Counted from the stretch's first letter, positions 41,801 through 51,582 are shown. The stretch is 64,000 nucleotides of DNA from Saprospiraceae bacterium (GCA_016719855.1 JADJYH010000047.1:24756-88755); one strand, 5' to 3'. The notes: a model not told the origin generated them from the sequence alone. Numbers and translations are program-made.

Positions 41801-42345
41801 TTGGGCCGGAGGAGTTGCTGATTGACCTTAGTGGCGATGAAAGCATAGCACTTGGCGACAGCATCCAATTGCAAGTTTCCACCAACCAAGTTGCCCAATC
41901 TTTTCTTTGGTCGCCCGCCGAGGGGCTTTCCTGTGCGGATTGCGCAAGACCAGTGGCGTCCCCTGTAATTTCTGGCAGCTACCAAGTCGTCGTCACCACG
42001 GCTGACGGTTGCAGCGCTACTGACGAGATTTTTATTGAAGTGAAAAACGGCCAAAAAGTATATGTCCCAAATGCGTTCAGTCCAAATGGCGACGGTTTGA
42101 ACGACTTGTTCATGCCGTTCACGGATGGGTCGGTGCGCAGCATCCGAACATTCCGGATATTTGACCGGCAGGGCAACAATGTTTTTGATGGCTACAATTT
42201 GATTCCAAACGAACCTAGCTTAGGCTGGGATGGAGTTTTCAGGGGCAAGGAGATGCAGCCCGCCGTCTTCGCCTGGATGGCCGAAGTCGAGTTTTTGGAC
42301 GGAAAAATCCAGCTTTACAGAGGAGATGTGGTTTTGATTCGATAG
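38867..42345 (+). CDS. Large secreted SprB-repeat protein with T9SS type B sorting domain (one frameshift)
   Basis: From ATG 38867 (signal peptide MNKLTFYPIALFFFFLMGA) the product is about 1,160 residues. The N-terminal half has two similar beta-rich modules (NQGVWFTFATG, QKSVWFTFTPP) followed by repeats of the SprB type (GGTPPYLVNWSNGNTTPNLT, GLTGGTYSVTATNSAGC). It ends in a gliding-motility-associated C-terminal (CHU_C) domain, YVPNAFSPNGDGLNDLF. The frame breaks at 41780-41781: one A added joins NGCK to EFQETIIGPEELL. It is secreted by T9SS and probably surface-attached; an adhesin role is inferred. A perfect terminator follows. Confidence 0.9.
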
Positions 42346-42360
42346 CCCCAATTGTGGGCA

Positions 42361-42405
42361 AAAAAATAACCCAGTCAAGTGTGCAACCTGACTGGGTTAT
42401 TTTTT
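42361..42405. terminator. Strong bidirectional terminator
   Basis: A perfect 17-bp inverted repeat (42361-42377 with 42389-42405) has A6 on the left flank and T6 on the right flank of a TAACCCAGTCA stem. It sits between the SprB-repeat gene (+) and the lipoprotein gene (-). Confidence 0.93.
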
Positions 42406-42479
42406 CAAAAATAAACTCTTTTGACCGGCGGGGCGGGGCAAAAAGCCGGGAGTGGGCAGGCAAAGGCAAAAAGGGTTTG

Positions 42480-43070
42480 CTATTTGCTCTCGCCAACGAT
42501 GCCGCCGCTGACTTTCTCACCATCTTTGTAGGTATATTTCATGGTCGCTTCGCCTTTATCGCTGTAATAAATAATCTCGCCATCGAGCTTGTTTTGCTTG
42601 TAGTTCAGCTCTTGTTGCACGACATCACGGCCTTCGTAGTATTTTTTGAAGTTACCGTCCAATAGGCCATTGACGTAGGTTCCCTCCTCTGTTTTTCGGA
42701 TGTTTTTTAGCTTCGCAAAACGCCCGTTCAGCACATTGTTGGTGTAGCTGCACATGTGCTCCATGTGGCCGTACTGTCCGTACTCGAACAGTGGGCCGTT
42801 GGGTATCCCACCCACATAGCTGCCAATAGATGCTGGCACGTCACGGTCTTTGTGATAGATGACCCACATCCCATGCTTCCTTCCGTTGAGGATGGTTCCT
42901 TCCTCCAGGATTTTACCTTTCACATCCGTCAAGGTTGCTCGTTTCATGTCGGAACCGGGGATGTCCACTATCACAAAGCCCTCCAGGTCGAGGTCTTGAG
43001 GAGTGGCCGGTTTTTGCTCGCAAGCAGTTAGGAAACCGACTAGGAGAAACAGCAAGAAAAAATTACGCAT
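42480..43070 (-). CDS. MORN/YwqK-like repeat lipoprotein
   Basis: This 196-residue protein starts with a lipoprotein signal peptide (LLFLLVGFLTAC, lipobox Cys near residue 17). It carries several repeats of the MORN-variant type, as in YwqK-family proteins: GRKHGMWVIYHKD, GIPNGPLFEYGQYG, NNVLNGRFAKL and NGLLDGNFKKYYEG. It is probably anchored in a membrane facing the periplasm or surface. MORN-variant proteins are common in Bacteroidota, and their roles are mostly undefined. Its upstream region overlaps the possible 3' extension of the next gene. Confidence 0.82.
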   Translation of the reverse strand: MRNFFLLFLLVGFLTACEQKPATPQDLDLEGFVIVDIPGSDMKRATLTDVKGKILEEGTILNGRKHGMWVIYHKDRDVPASIGSYVGGIPNGPLFEYGQYGHMEHMCSYTNNVLNGRFAKLKNIRKTEEGTYVNGLLDGNFKKYYEGRDVVQQELNYKQNKLDGEIIYYSDKGEATMKYTYKDGEKVSGGIVGESK

Positions 43071-43224
43071 TGCGGTAGGATTAGGATAATTGACAATAAC
43101 TTGGCGGAAACAACCTGTTTAACCGGTCTTTTTCTTCTTCGTTTTTTGATTTCCACCTCCTCGGCAAACTCGATGCCAGTCTCCAGCCAGTACTGAAATT
43201 GCTCCTCGGTCCGATGGAAGTGGC

Positions 43225-44480
43225 CTACACTACCCCTTCGTTGCCTTTCAAAGTTCCTTCCCAAGAAGCCAGCGTGTTTTCATTAATATCCGTTGACAAC
43301 AGGAAGGACTCATCACGGGCGAGCGTGTAGGCGATAGTATTTACGCCTTCAGGGGCATAGCACAAAACCAAGTCGGTGAAAACGTTGTAGGCGCCCCATG
43401 TCTTGCCATTTTTTAGGTCGGCATAGCCGGGCGAAGCAAAAGCCGTGCAATCAATAACCTTGCCCTCGTGGTTGCTGTAGCTCTGGCCAGCAATGACCTG
43501 ACAGCCAGCGGAGTAATTGGTCTCGCCCTTGCCCGACCAGTGGATATTGATGGAATTGTTGGGCGTGGCGTCCAGCCCCTTGGCGATGTCAGCGGGAGTG
43601 AGGGAGTTGTCGTTGTCACGGTCCCGAAACACCAATACGCCATATTTGGCAGGCTTCAATGCCCGGTAAACCTGTTGTGCATCAGATACTTTGTGCCAAC
43701 CGAATCTGTAGATATGCTGCCCCTCTATCAAGAACGGCTCGTCCAACCGCTTGCCGGCCACACCTTGGCTGGGGTCGGTGGAACCCCAAAACTTGAAGAC
43801 CATCCCCTTGATGAGCAACACGAAAAGGTCGTCGTTTTCTCGCTTTTGGGAAGATTTCTCCTGGTTCCGGCGGATACCGATGAGGTGGATGGCATCGGGC
43901 GAGGTGTTCCAATCCTTGATTTTTTGGGTGTCGGTGTTTCCCTTGAAGTTCTCCGATAATTGTAGGATGGATGGTTCAAATTCGCTGCATAGTGTTGCAT
44001 AGCCTTTTGCAAGAGGGAAATCCACTTGTTGAACTCGGGCGAACCGGCCTGCGCGGTTGACTGGCCCCATTTGCAAACAAAATCGGGCTTGCCCTGCTTT
44101 TCAGCCTTCCATTTTTCCACAAACCGCATCGTGTTTGCACCGGCAACCCCGTCGGGCGTGCCAATGGACGCATCGCCCTCCACAGTACGGATGTATTCCT
44201 GAAACAACCGCACACCGGCTTGAGTGGCATACCCAAAAATGCCATCCAAGCTCGCTTTTGGCATGAAGCCGGCCTCTTTGAGGAACTGTTGCAGCGCCTT
44301 CACGGACGCTCCCGGCACCTCCGAAAAGGGTTGCCACGCCCCATCTGCTTCGTCACGGAACGACAGCTTGTTTTGAAGCGCTGGTGCTAGTGCTGCGTGG
44401 TAAATTTCAAGAAATTTCCTTTTGTCGGTTGGCATTGCGCCTTGGTCAACTTTGCCTAGGCGTAAGGTAGAAGTGCTCAT
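43225..44480 (-). CDS. Peptidoglycan-binding-domain protein (frameshifted, end uncertain)
   Basis: From ATG 44480 the protein has an N-terminal segment with a peptidoglycan-binding-1-like fold (about 55-115: VKALQQFLKEAGFM, DGIFGYATQAGVRLFQEY). At 43978-43980 one T added on the coding strand joins MQHYAAN to FEPSILQLSENF. The C-terminal half (WGSTDPSQGVAGKRLDEP, YRALKPAKYGVLVFRDRDND, NYSAGCQVIAG) looks like an L,D-transpeptidase-adjacent or DUF-type domain; I do not recognise it surely. No signal peptide is visible. The annotated stop at 43225 may be another indel: adding one base at 43233-43236 opens HFHRTEEQFQYWLETGIEF, ending near 43120. Confidence 0.7.
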
Positions 44481-44597
44481 TTAGAAAAATTTTAGGTGAA
44501 AAATTGCTTTGTTTGGGCCAAATATGAGGAATTGTAGGGAGAATTCATGCCATTCATTTAATTCCATGTTCAACCAGATTTTTGCAAAAATGAAGCA

Positions 44598-45323
44598 CTA
44601 TCGCTGGTGGTTCAACAGTCGCATCAGTTCCTCCAAGTTGGATTCGCTCACCGGGATTTCATGCACCCCAATCGTTATCTGGTGACTCCTAATGGACTCC
44701 ACTTTGTCCACGTTAATAATGAAGGATTTGTGTACCCTGAAAAACCGTTTTTCGGGCAGTTTTTCCTCTATTCCCTTCAAGGTGGATTTGGTCAGAATGG
44801 GCCGTTTGACATTGGCCAAAAAAATCTTCACATAATCCTTCATGCCCTCGATATGCGTGATGTCGTCCACCATGATTTTTACCAATGAATACTCCACGTT
44901 GACAAAAAAGTGCGCTGGCGTCACAGAGACAGGTTGCTCCGCAATGGGTGCCGTTCGTTGCCGAAGTTGCCAGTTTTCAAATGCCTTCAACGATGCCTTC
45001 GTGAAGCGCTCCATGCTGACTGGCTTCAACAGGTAGTCTATCACTTCCAAGTCGTAGCTCTCGACGGCATAGTTTGAGTAGGCGGTGACGAAAATGACCA
45101 TCGGTTTTTCCAACAAACTGGAAAGGAACTTGGTGCCCAACATGCCCGGCATCTGGATGTCAAGGAACATGAGGTCCACTTGTTCCCGTTGCAGCACTTC
45201 CATCGCTTCAAAAGGGTTTTTGCAGGTGGCCACCAGCTCCAAGAACGGCAGTTGCTGTATGTTCTCTTCCAGCAGTTTGCGGGCGAGGCTTTCGTCGTCA
45301 ACGGCAATGCACTTGAGTTTCAT
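44598..45323 (-). CDS. LytTR-family response regulator
   Basis: This 241-residue cytoplasmic regulator has a receiver domain at residues 1-120 (acidic pocket CIAVDDES, phospho-Asp in MFLDIQMPGM, conserved Thr/Lys in FVTAYS and DYLLKPV). A LytTR DNA-binding domain follows at about 140-240 (ILTKSTLKGIEEKLP, FRVHKSFIINVDKVESI). Its likely partner is the LytS-like kinase at 46296-47324, but a truncated aldo/keto reductase lies between them. Such pairs respond to envelope or metabolic cues; the signal is unknown. Confidence 0.93.
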   Translation of the reverse strand: MKLKCIAVDDESLARKLLEENIQQLPFLELVATCKNPFEAMEVLQREQVDLMFLDIQMPGMLGTKFLSSLLEKPMVIFVTAYSNYAVESYDLEVIDYLLKPVSMERFTKASLKAFENWQLRQRTAPIAEQPVSVTPAHFFVNVEYSLVKIMVDDITHIEGMKDYVKIFLANVKRPILTKSTLKGIEEKLPEKRFFRVHKSFIINVDKVESIRSHQITIGVHEIPVSESNLEELMRLLNHQR

Positions 45324-45338
45324 TTTTGATAGTTTTTA

Positions 45339-45383
45339 CCTCACCCCGGCTCCTCTCCTGCATGGAGAGGAGCCGGGGTGAGG
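45339..45383. repeat. 20-bp-stem perfect GC-rich hairpin
   Basis: Arms 45339-45358 and 45364-45383 are perfectly complementary with loop TGCAT. The stem carries CACCCCGGCTCCTCTCC, a word often seen as an intergenic repeat. It lies between the aldo/keto reductase end and the LytTR start, and lacks a T-run. Confidence 0.9.
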
Positions 45384-45384
45384 T

Positions 45385-46287
45385 TCAAATCCACTTCGCA
45401 ATTTCCGGCTCAACTCCTCTGCCTCAAAATGCAGGTTTTTCAACGTCCCGATATTGTCCAGCATTTGCTTCGGCCTGCTGGCACCGACCAGTACTGTGGT
45501 AATGCGTGGGTCTTTCAGAAGCCAGGCGATGGCCATTTGCGCCAGCGACTGCCCCCCTGCCTTTGGCAATTTCGTTGAGCTGCCGAACCTTTCCCATCAG
45601 TTCCGGCGTGAGCTTTTCCTTTTGCAAATAGCGGCCATCTTTTACGATTCGAGAGTCTTCCGGTAGGCCGTTGAGGTACTTGTCGGTGAGGATGCCTTGT
45701 TCTAGTGGGCTGAACGCAATGGCTCCAACACCTTGATTTTCAAGCACTTCGAGCAGGCCACCCTCCACCCATCGGTCGAACATGTTGTACCGGGGCTGAT
45801 GGATGAGGAGCGGCGTACCGAGGCTGCGCAAAATGTTGGCAGCCCGCTCGGCCTCCGCAGGCTGGTACTGCGAAATGCCGACGTAAAGCGCCTTGCCCTG
45901 CCGCACGATTTGGTCCAGCGCCCCCATCGTTTCTTCGAGCGGGGTGTCGGGGTCGGGGCGGTGGTGGTAGAAAATGTCCACGTAGTCCACGCCCATGCGG
46001 CGCAGGCTCTGGTCGAGGCTGGCGATGAGGTATTTTCGGGAGCCGAGCGTGCCGTAGGGGCCGGGCCACATGTCCCAACCGGCCTTCGTAGACAAAATCA
46101 GTTCGTCACGGTAAGGTTTCCAGTCCTGCCGGAAAAGGCGGCCAAAGTTCTCCTCGGCAGCGCCGTAGGGCGGGCCGTAGTTGTTGGCGAGGTCGAAATG
46201 GGTAATGCCGTGGTCGAAGGAAGTCCGCAGGATGTTGCGGCCATTTTCGAGGTTGTCGGTATGCCCGAAGTTGTGCCAGAGTCCTTA
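45385..46287 (-). pseudogene. Aldo/keto reductase (YghZ type), 5'-truncated, two frameshifts
   Basis: The frame begins abruptly with GLWHNFGHTDNLENGRNIL, which in relatives lies about 25 residues into the protein. Just before it are a TAA and the stop of the kinase gene, so the start and first beta strand are missing. The rest is clear: THFDLANNYGPPYGAAEENF, catalytic region MGVDYVDIFYHHRPD, and VLVGASRPKQMLDNI near the end. Removing one C at 45552-45557 joins EIAKGRG to QSLAQMAIAW. Adding one base near 45412 gives the ending EPEIAKWI. Relatives reduce methylglyoxal or glyceraldehyde 3-phosphate with NADPH. Either a real deletion or a misjoin removed the 5' end. Confidence 0.75.
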
Positions 46288-46295
46288 ATCCAATT

Positions 46296-47324
46296 TCAGG
46301 AGCCAGTTTTCAGGGTAAGCTCCACTTTGAACCACCCGCCGTCCCTGCTGATGTTCAGTTCGTGCTTGCCTGGATAGAGCAGTTCGAGGCGACGCTGCAC
46401 ATTGCGCAAGCCAATGCCGGAGGCACTGTCCTTGTCTTCTGCGGTTTCACCGGAGGTCTTGTTTTTAACGGAAAAAAACAGCGTCTTCTCCTCAATTTTC
46501 AACAAAATATCAATCACAGGTTCTTGAATCAAGCCCACCCCGTGCTTGAAGGCATTCTCCACGAACGGGATCATCAGCATTGGCTCGATGTGATGAGGAC
46601 CTGGCGTACCTTCGATGGCCAGGCGGATGTCCACGTCTTCCTCGAAGCGGATTTTTTGCAGCTCCACGTAGTTTTTGAGGTACTCAACCTCCTTCTCCAA
46701 CGGCACATGCACATCGCCGGACTCATAGAGCAGGTAGCGCATCAGTTCGGACAGCTTGATGGTCACCGACTCGGCCTGGCTCGACTTCGAGCGGATGAGG
46801 TAAACAATGCTGTTGAGTATGTTGAAAATAAAGTGAGGACTGATCTGGGAGCGCAGGAAGGAAAGCTCAGATTTGAGCCGCTCCTCTTGCTCCTGCTGCC
46901 TTGATTTTTCCTGCCGAAGCAACAAAGTGACAAAACCGTAGCCCGTGCTGATAGCCGTCACGAAAAGTACCGGAACAACCGCCCAAAACACATCGTTGTG
47001 CTTACGAATCAAATCATGGGGAACTAGCAATTCCTTCATAAAATTTTGGAGAACGGCGAAAAAGACAATCAGGCCAAGTAGCGAAAGGAGATAGATTGGT
47101 ATTCCCTTGCGTCCAAAAACCTTGGGTATGAGCCATTCTGAGTTGAGCAAAAACAGCGGGATATTGGTCAGCGCAACCGGGATCACTGCGATGGAAAAGC
47201 GGTAGTGGCGCTCATTGTCGGCATTGTTGATGAGCGGAAGGATGATCCAAATTGACCAAAGCACCACGTGGAAAGCGATGCGGAAAAGACGGTCAGATGG
47301 TATTTCTTTACCTAATAAATTCAT
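46296..47324 (-). CDS. LytS/YehU-type sensor histidine kinase
   Basis: This 342-residue membrane kinase is read from ATG 47324 (NLLGKEIPSDRLFRI); ATG 47339 five codons earlier is possible. Four hydrophobic helices are seen: AFHVVLWSIWIILPLI, FSIAVIPVALTNIPLFLL, IYLLSLLGLIVFFAVL and VVPVLFVTAISTGYGFVTLLL. A short coiled coil and the His_kinase domain follow, with the phospho-acceptor motif LRSQISPHFIFNILNSI. The ATPase has MLMIPFVENAFKHG and GIGLRNVQRRLELLY. It should phosphorylate the LytTR regulator at 44.6 kb. The TonB-linked receptor gene is divergent, 251 bp away. Confidence 0.93.
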   Translation of the reverse strand: MNLLGKEIPSDRLFRIAFHVVLWSIWIILPLINNADNERHYRFSIAVIPVALTNIPLFLLNSEWLIPKVFGRKGIPIYLLSLLGLIVFFAVLQNFMKELLVPHDLIRKHNDVFWAVVPVLFVTAISTGYGFVTLLLRQEKSRQQEQEERLKSELSFLRSQISPHFIFNILNSIVYLIRSKSSQAESVTIKLSELMRYLLYESGDVHVPLEKEVEYLKNYVELQKIRFEEDVDIRLAIEGTPGPHHIEPMLMIPFVENAFKHGVGLIQEPVIDILLKIEEKTLFFSVKNKTSGETAEDKDSASGIGLRNVQRRLELLYPGKHELNISRDGGWFKVELTLKTGS

Positions 47325-47575
47325 GATTGATTGTGTCAAAAACTTGAAAACAAATCAAAATTATGCAATTGCAATGCCCCAGCCATTGAGAAGCGATGAA
47401 CATTGAATTTGTGAAGATGAAAGCGGCAGTTCAGGCACCAAGCCGGGATTTTGCCTGAAATCTGCGATGCTTTCCTTTTCATCTTCTCAAAGCCATGATT
47501 TGGCGACAACCTACACGCCCTTCAAACGATTCCCATTTCTTTGCGTTCAAGTAAGAAATTCATCCAATTATCATC

Positions 47576-50224
47576 ATGAAAAAATCACTTCTCATAATGC
47601 TCCAATCCATTTGGAAATCAAGTTTTCTGCTGCTTTTCTCGTTTTTCGCTTCGCAAATGAATGCCCAAAATTGGCCCAGCGCCCCCGGTGGCGGTGGCGG
47701 TGGCCAGCAGATGAACATCGGCCGCTTCTACGGAAAAGTGGTGGACGAAAACAACAAGGGCGTCGCCTACGCTACTGTCGAGCTTTACGGTATGCAGTTT
47801 GACACCGTTACGAAGACCTTGAAAGAGCGCCAGATTACTGGCCAAATCACAGAAGAAAATGGCGACTTCAGCCTCGAAAAACTGCCCATCGTTGGCGATT
47901 TCAACTTGAAAATCTCTTTTATCGGCTACGCCGAAATCACACAGAAAGTCACTTTTGGCATCAAGCCGCCCACCGCAGGCGCACCAGGTGCGCCGGGTGC
48001 TGGTGGAATGCCTGGTGGCGGTATGGGAGGTGGCAATTTTGACAAGGACCTCGGCAATATCAAGCTCATCAACTCGGCGCAAACACTGGCCGAAGTCACC
48101 GTGACCGCACAGGCTTCGCAAACCACGCTGGCCTTGGATAAAAAAGTTTACCGTGTGGACAAAGATGCTTCAACCGCAGGTGGCAACGCCCAGGACGCTC
48201 TCAAGAACGTGCCCTCGCTCTCCGTGGACATTGACGGCAACGTGTCGCTCCGCAATGGCGCTCCGCAAATCTTTGTGGATGGCCGCCCCACCACCCTCAG
48301 CCTCGACCAAATAGCAGCCGATGCCATCGAGAGCGTGGAGGTGATCACCAACCCATCGGCCAAGTTCGATGCCGGGGGCGGTACGGCGGGCATCATCAAC
48401 ATCGTACTGAAAAAAGAAAAAAGGATGGGCTACAACGGAAACGTTCGGGCCGGTACTGATACCCGTACAGGTTTCAACCTCGGCGGTGATGTGAACGCCA
48501 GGGCGGAGAAGACCAACCTTTTCGTGAGCGGGAATTTAAACCGGATGAAAGGGTACTCGGATGGCGAAACATACCGAGACAACTTCGCAACTGACCTCGC
48601 TCCCAGGGTTTACACTTCCCAAATCTTGGACAATACCATGGAGGGTTATTTTGCCAATGGACGTGCAGGTTTCGACTGGTTCATGGACAACCGCAACACC
48701 CTCACCCTTTCGGGTAGCCTAACCCGTGGTCATTTTGAGCCAACCGATGAGCTGACAGTTCGCCAAGACAGCTTTTTCCAGAACAGTACTCCGTTCAGCG
48801 AGTATGTGCGCAACACCATGCAAGACCGCAACTTCCGCAACCTTGGTTCTTCGGCGCAGTTCAAGCACCTGTTCCCGAAAGAAGGAGCGGAATGGACGGC
48901 GGATGTGAACTACAACCGCACCAAGTTTTTTGGTGAAAGCCATTATATAACAAAGTATGAAGGTGGCACGACCAGCTTAGAGCGCCAAAAGGGGGAAGGA
49001 AAAGGCGCTTTTTTGACCTTGCAAACCGATTTTGTGAACCCCTTGAACAAAACGATGAAACTTGAAGGCGGCCTGCGGGCTTCCATGCGGGACAACAAGA
49101 ATGACAACGCCAGTTTTTACACAGACCAGGCAACGAACCAAGAGGTTCAGGTCATCAGCCTAGCTGACCATTACAAGTTCAATGATGATGTTTACGCTGC
49201 CTACGGACAGTTCAGCCAACAGTTTCCAAGTTGGGGTTATCAAGTAGGGCTTCGAGCAGAGAGCAGTGTTTACAAAGGTGAGCTGACCGACCGGGACTCG
49301 TCTTTCACCATCGCCTACCCCATCAGCCTCTTCCCCAGCATGTTTTTGACCAAGAAACTGAACGAAACTGACAATATCCAGTTGGCCTACACCCGCCGGA
49401 TTAATCGTCCAAACTTCTTCCAGACCATGCCGTTCGTTGACTTTTCGGACTCCCTGAACCTTCGCAGAGGCAATCCTGAATTGCGGCCAGAGTTCATGAA
49501 TTCGATTGAGCTTTCCTATCAAAACGTTTTCAAGGCTGGCCACAATTTGTTGGTCTCGCTTTACTACAAGCGGGCGAGCGATTTGATCACCACTCAGATT
49601 ACGCCAGAATTCAACGAAGACCTGGGCAGAACCGTAAACGTAACGAGCTATATCAACGCCAACAACAGCCAAGCCTACGGTGCAGAGGCCACGTTGAAAA
49701 ACACTTTTTTCACAATACTCGACTTGACCACGAACGTCAACGTTTACCAGTCCAGCATTGATGCCACCAATGTGGAAGCTGGGCTGAAAATAGAACGCTT
49801 GAGCTGGTTCGTAAAGGAAAACCTGCAACTAAGACTGCCAGCAGGCTTCTCTTTGCAGCTCACCGGCGAGTACCGCAGTAGGGCCTCTTTTACGCCGGAC
49901 AGCGGCAACCGTATGCCTTGGCAACCAGGCCCCACCAATACCGCCCAAGGTTACTCCCTCGAAAACTGGTTTGTGGATGCGGCCATCAAAAAAGAGGTTT
50001 TGCAGAAAAAAGGTACCATCACCCTGAATGTCAACGACATCTTCAAGACCCGACGGAATGGTACTTATACCGAATCCGACTTCTTTATCCAGGAGCAATA
50101 CCGCTATCGTGACCCACAGATTTTCCGCATCAATTTCTCCTATCGCTTCGGCAAAATGGATGCCTCCCTGTTCAAGCGCAAAAACATGCGGACGAACATG
50201 CAGGGGAACGATATGATGGGTTGA
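47576..50224 (+). CDS. TonB-dependent outer-membrane receptor (OMP beta-barrel family)
   Basis: This 882-residue outer-membrane protein has a signal peptide ending QMNAQ (about residue 31). A glycine-rich linker and a carboxypeptidase-regulatory-like beta-sandwich (about 48-130: GRFYGKVVDENNKGVAYATV) follow. A second Gly/Pro-rich linker leads to a plug domain (about 165-290: AEVTVTA, SVEVITNPSAKFDAGGGTA). The C-terminal barrel, of the OMP_b-brl_3 type, ends in INFSYRFGKMD and a short Met/Asn-rich tail. It imports or senses an unknown ligand with TonB. It is divergent from the LytS kinase, which might control it. Confidence 0.92.
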   Translation: MKKSLLIMLQSIWKSSFLLLFSFFASQMNAQNWPSAPGGGGGGQQMNIGRFYGKVVDENNKGVAYATVELYGMQFDTVTKTLKERQITGQITEENGDFSLEKLPIVGDFNLKISFIGYAEITQKVTFGIKPPTAGAPGAPGAGGMPGGGMGGGNFDKDLGNIKLINSAQTLAEVTVTAQASQTTLALDKKVYRVDKDASTAGGNAQDALKNVPSLSVDIDGNVSLRNGAPQIFVDGRPTTLSLDQIAADAIESVEVITNPSAKFDAGGGTAGIINIVLKKEKRMGYNGNVRAGTDTRTGFNLGGDVNARAEKTNLFVSGNLNRMKGYSDGETYRDNFATDLAPRVYTSQILDNTMEGYFANGRAGFDWFMDNRNTLTLSGSLTRGHFEPTDELTVRQDSFFQNSTPFSEYVRNTMQDRNFRNLGSSAQFKHLFPKEGAEWTADVNYNRTKFFGESHYITKYEGGTTSLERQKGEGKGAFLTLQTDFVNPLNKTMKLEGGLRASMRDNKNDNASFYTDQATNQEVQVISLADHYKFNDDVYAAYGQFSQQFPSWGYQVGLRAESSVYKGELTDRDSSFTIAYPISLFPSMFLTKKLNETDNIQLAYTRRINRPNFFQTMPFVDFSDSLNLRRGNPELRPEFMNSIELSYQNVFKAGHNLLVSLYYKRASDLITTQITPEFNEDLGRTVNVTSYINANNSQAYGAEATLKNTFFTILDLTTNVNVYQSSIDATNVEAGLKIERLSWFVKENLQLRLPAGFSLQLTGEYRSRASFTPDSGNRMPWQPGPTNTAQGYSLENWFVDAAIKKEVLQKKGTITLNVNDIFKTRRNGTYTESDFFIQEQYRYRDPQIFRINFSYRFGKMDASLFKRKNMRTNMQGNDMMG

Positions 50225-50349
50225 GTTTTGAGAAATTCAGTTATTGGAAAATTGAGAAATTGAGTTGGTGACGTGGCGGCAATTTTTTGGTGAGAAATGA
50301 TTAATCTTGTGCCGCCACTCATCAATTCAAAACTTGAAAAACGAAAAGT

Positions 50350-50840
50350 ATGATAAAGAAAATATTGCTCGGACTTTTGGCCATTTTGGTCATCATCCAG
50401 TTCATCAAGCCAGCCCGAAACTTGTCAGGTGATAAAACCTATGCCGTAGCCACCAAGTACCCCATATCCGAAGAAGTGAAGACCATCCTCAAAGGCGCTT
50501 GCTTCGATTGCCACAGCAACCAAACAGAATATCCTTGGTACGCCAACTGGCAGCCCTCCGCTTGGTGGCTCAACAGCCATGTGAAAGGTGGCAAGGAAGA
50601 GCTTAACTTCTCACATTTCACCCACATGCCTGTGGCGGTGCAGAACCACAAGTTTGAAGAGGTAATCGAAAACGTAAAGGAAAAGAAATGCCGCTTTCCA
50701 GCTATACCTGGTTCGGGCTTCACCCAGAGGCCAAGCTCACCGACGAGCAGCGGGCAACCATCACGGGATGGGCACAAGCGAACATGGACAGTTTGAAAGC
50801 GAATTATCCAGCTGATAGTTTGGTGATGAAAAGAAGGTAA
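50350..50840 (+). CDS. Haem-binding domain protein (one frameshift)
   Basis: This small exported or membrane-anchored protein has one N-terminal hydrophobic helix (ILLGLLAILVIIQFI) and the haem motif CFDCH near residue 52. YPWYANWQPSAWWLNSHV is the conserved block of the Bacteroidota haem_bd family. The frame breaks at A4 50681-50684: one A added gives KEMPLSSYTWFGLHPEAKL and a C-terminus ending at 50840, about 163 residues. It is probably periplasmic. Gene order (after the receptor, before a methyltransferase) gives no clear pathway. Confidence 0.88.
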
Positions 50841-50883
50841 AGAGATTGATATTTTTTCAATTGTTGAACAACGGAGTATTTGC

Positions 50884-51522
50884 ATGAACTCCCCCATCCT
50901 CAAAGTCTGGGACAACCTCGCCGCCGTTTATCAGGACAAGTTCATGGACATGGAACTGTATAACGACACTTACAACGCCTTTATCCAACTACTGGAAAAA
51001 CCCAAGTCCCAAATCTTTGAAATCGGCTGCGGCCCCGGCAACATCACCCGGTACCTGTTGACCAAACGGCCCGACTTCCAAATCACAGGGATAGACATGG
51101 CCCCGAACATGGTCGAACTGGCGAAAAAGAACAATCCAACCGCCCAGTTCATGGTCATGGACTGCCGTGAGATTGACAGTCTTGACAACCACCATTACGA
51201 TGCGATTGTCTGCGGTTTTTGTTTGCCCTATTTATCGAAGGAAGAAACTGCCAAACTAATACGAGATAGCGCCGCCCTGCTCAATGATGGTGGGTTGTTT
51301 TATTGTAGCGCAATTGAAGATGATTATGAAAAATCGGGCTATGAAACCAGTAGTGACGGGCGTTTCAAGATATACGTCTATTACCACGAAGCTGATTTTC
51401 TGGAGGCAAGTCTAAAGGAGAGCGGCTTTGAACTCGTTGATGTAAAACGCAAAATATATCCTAAACCGGGCGGTGTAATTGCAACGCATCTGATACTAAT
51501 TGCAAGGAAGAATGCCGATTGA
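50884..51522 (+). CDS. Class I SAM-dependent methyltransferase
   Basis: This 212-residue cytoplasmic enzyme has motif I QIFEIGCGPGNITRYLL (SAM-binding glycines, about residues 41-57). TGIDMAPNMVELAKK supplies the acidic residue for the ribose, and motif IV is DAIVCGFCLPYLSKEE. The C-terminal part, with YYHEADFLEASLKESGFEL, is typical of small-molecule methyltransferases. Its substrate cannot be told. A 15-bp palindrome lies just after the stop. Confidence 0.9.
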   Translation: MNSPILKVWDNLAAVYQDKFMDMELYNDTYNAFIQLLEKPKSQIFEIGCGPGNITRYLLTKRPDFQITGIDMAPNMVELAKKNNPTAQFMVMDCREIDSLDNHHYDAIVCGFCLPYLSKEETAKLIRDSAALLNDGGLFYCSAIEDDYEKSGYETSSDGRFKIYVYYHEADFLEASLKESGFELVDVKRKIYPKPGGVIATHLILIARKNAD

Positions 51523-51527
51523 GCTAC

Positions 51528-51560
51528 AACGTCGGCGAGGTTTAGAACCTCGCCGACGTT
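51528..51560. repeat. 15-bp palindrome between methyltransferase and GH3 genes
   Basis: Arms AACGTCGGCGAGGTT (51528-51542) and its complement (51546-51560) have a 3-base loop. It sits 5 bp past the methyltransferase stop, between convergent genes. It may stop transcription, but no T-run follows. Confidence 0.8.
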
Positions 51561-51582
51561 CAGGGTTGGACCTGCATATACG

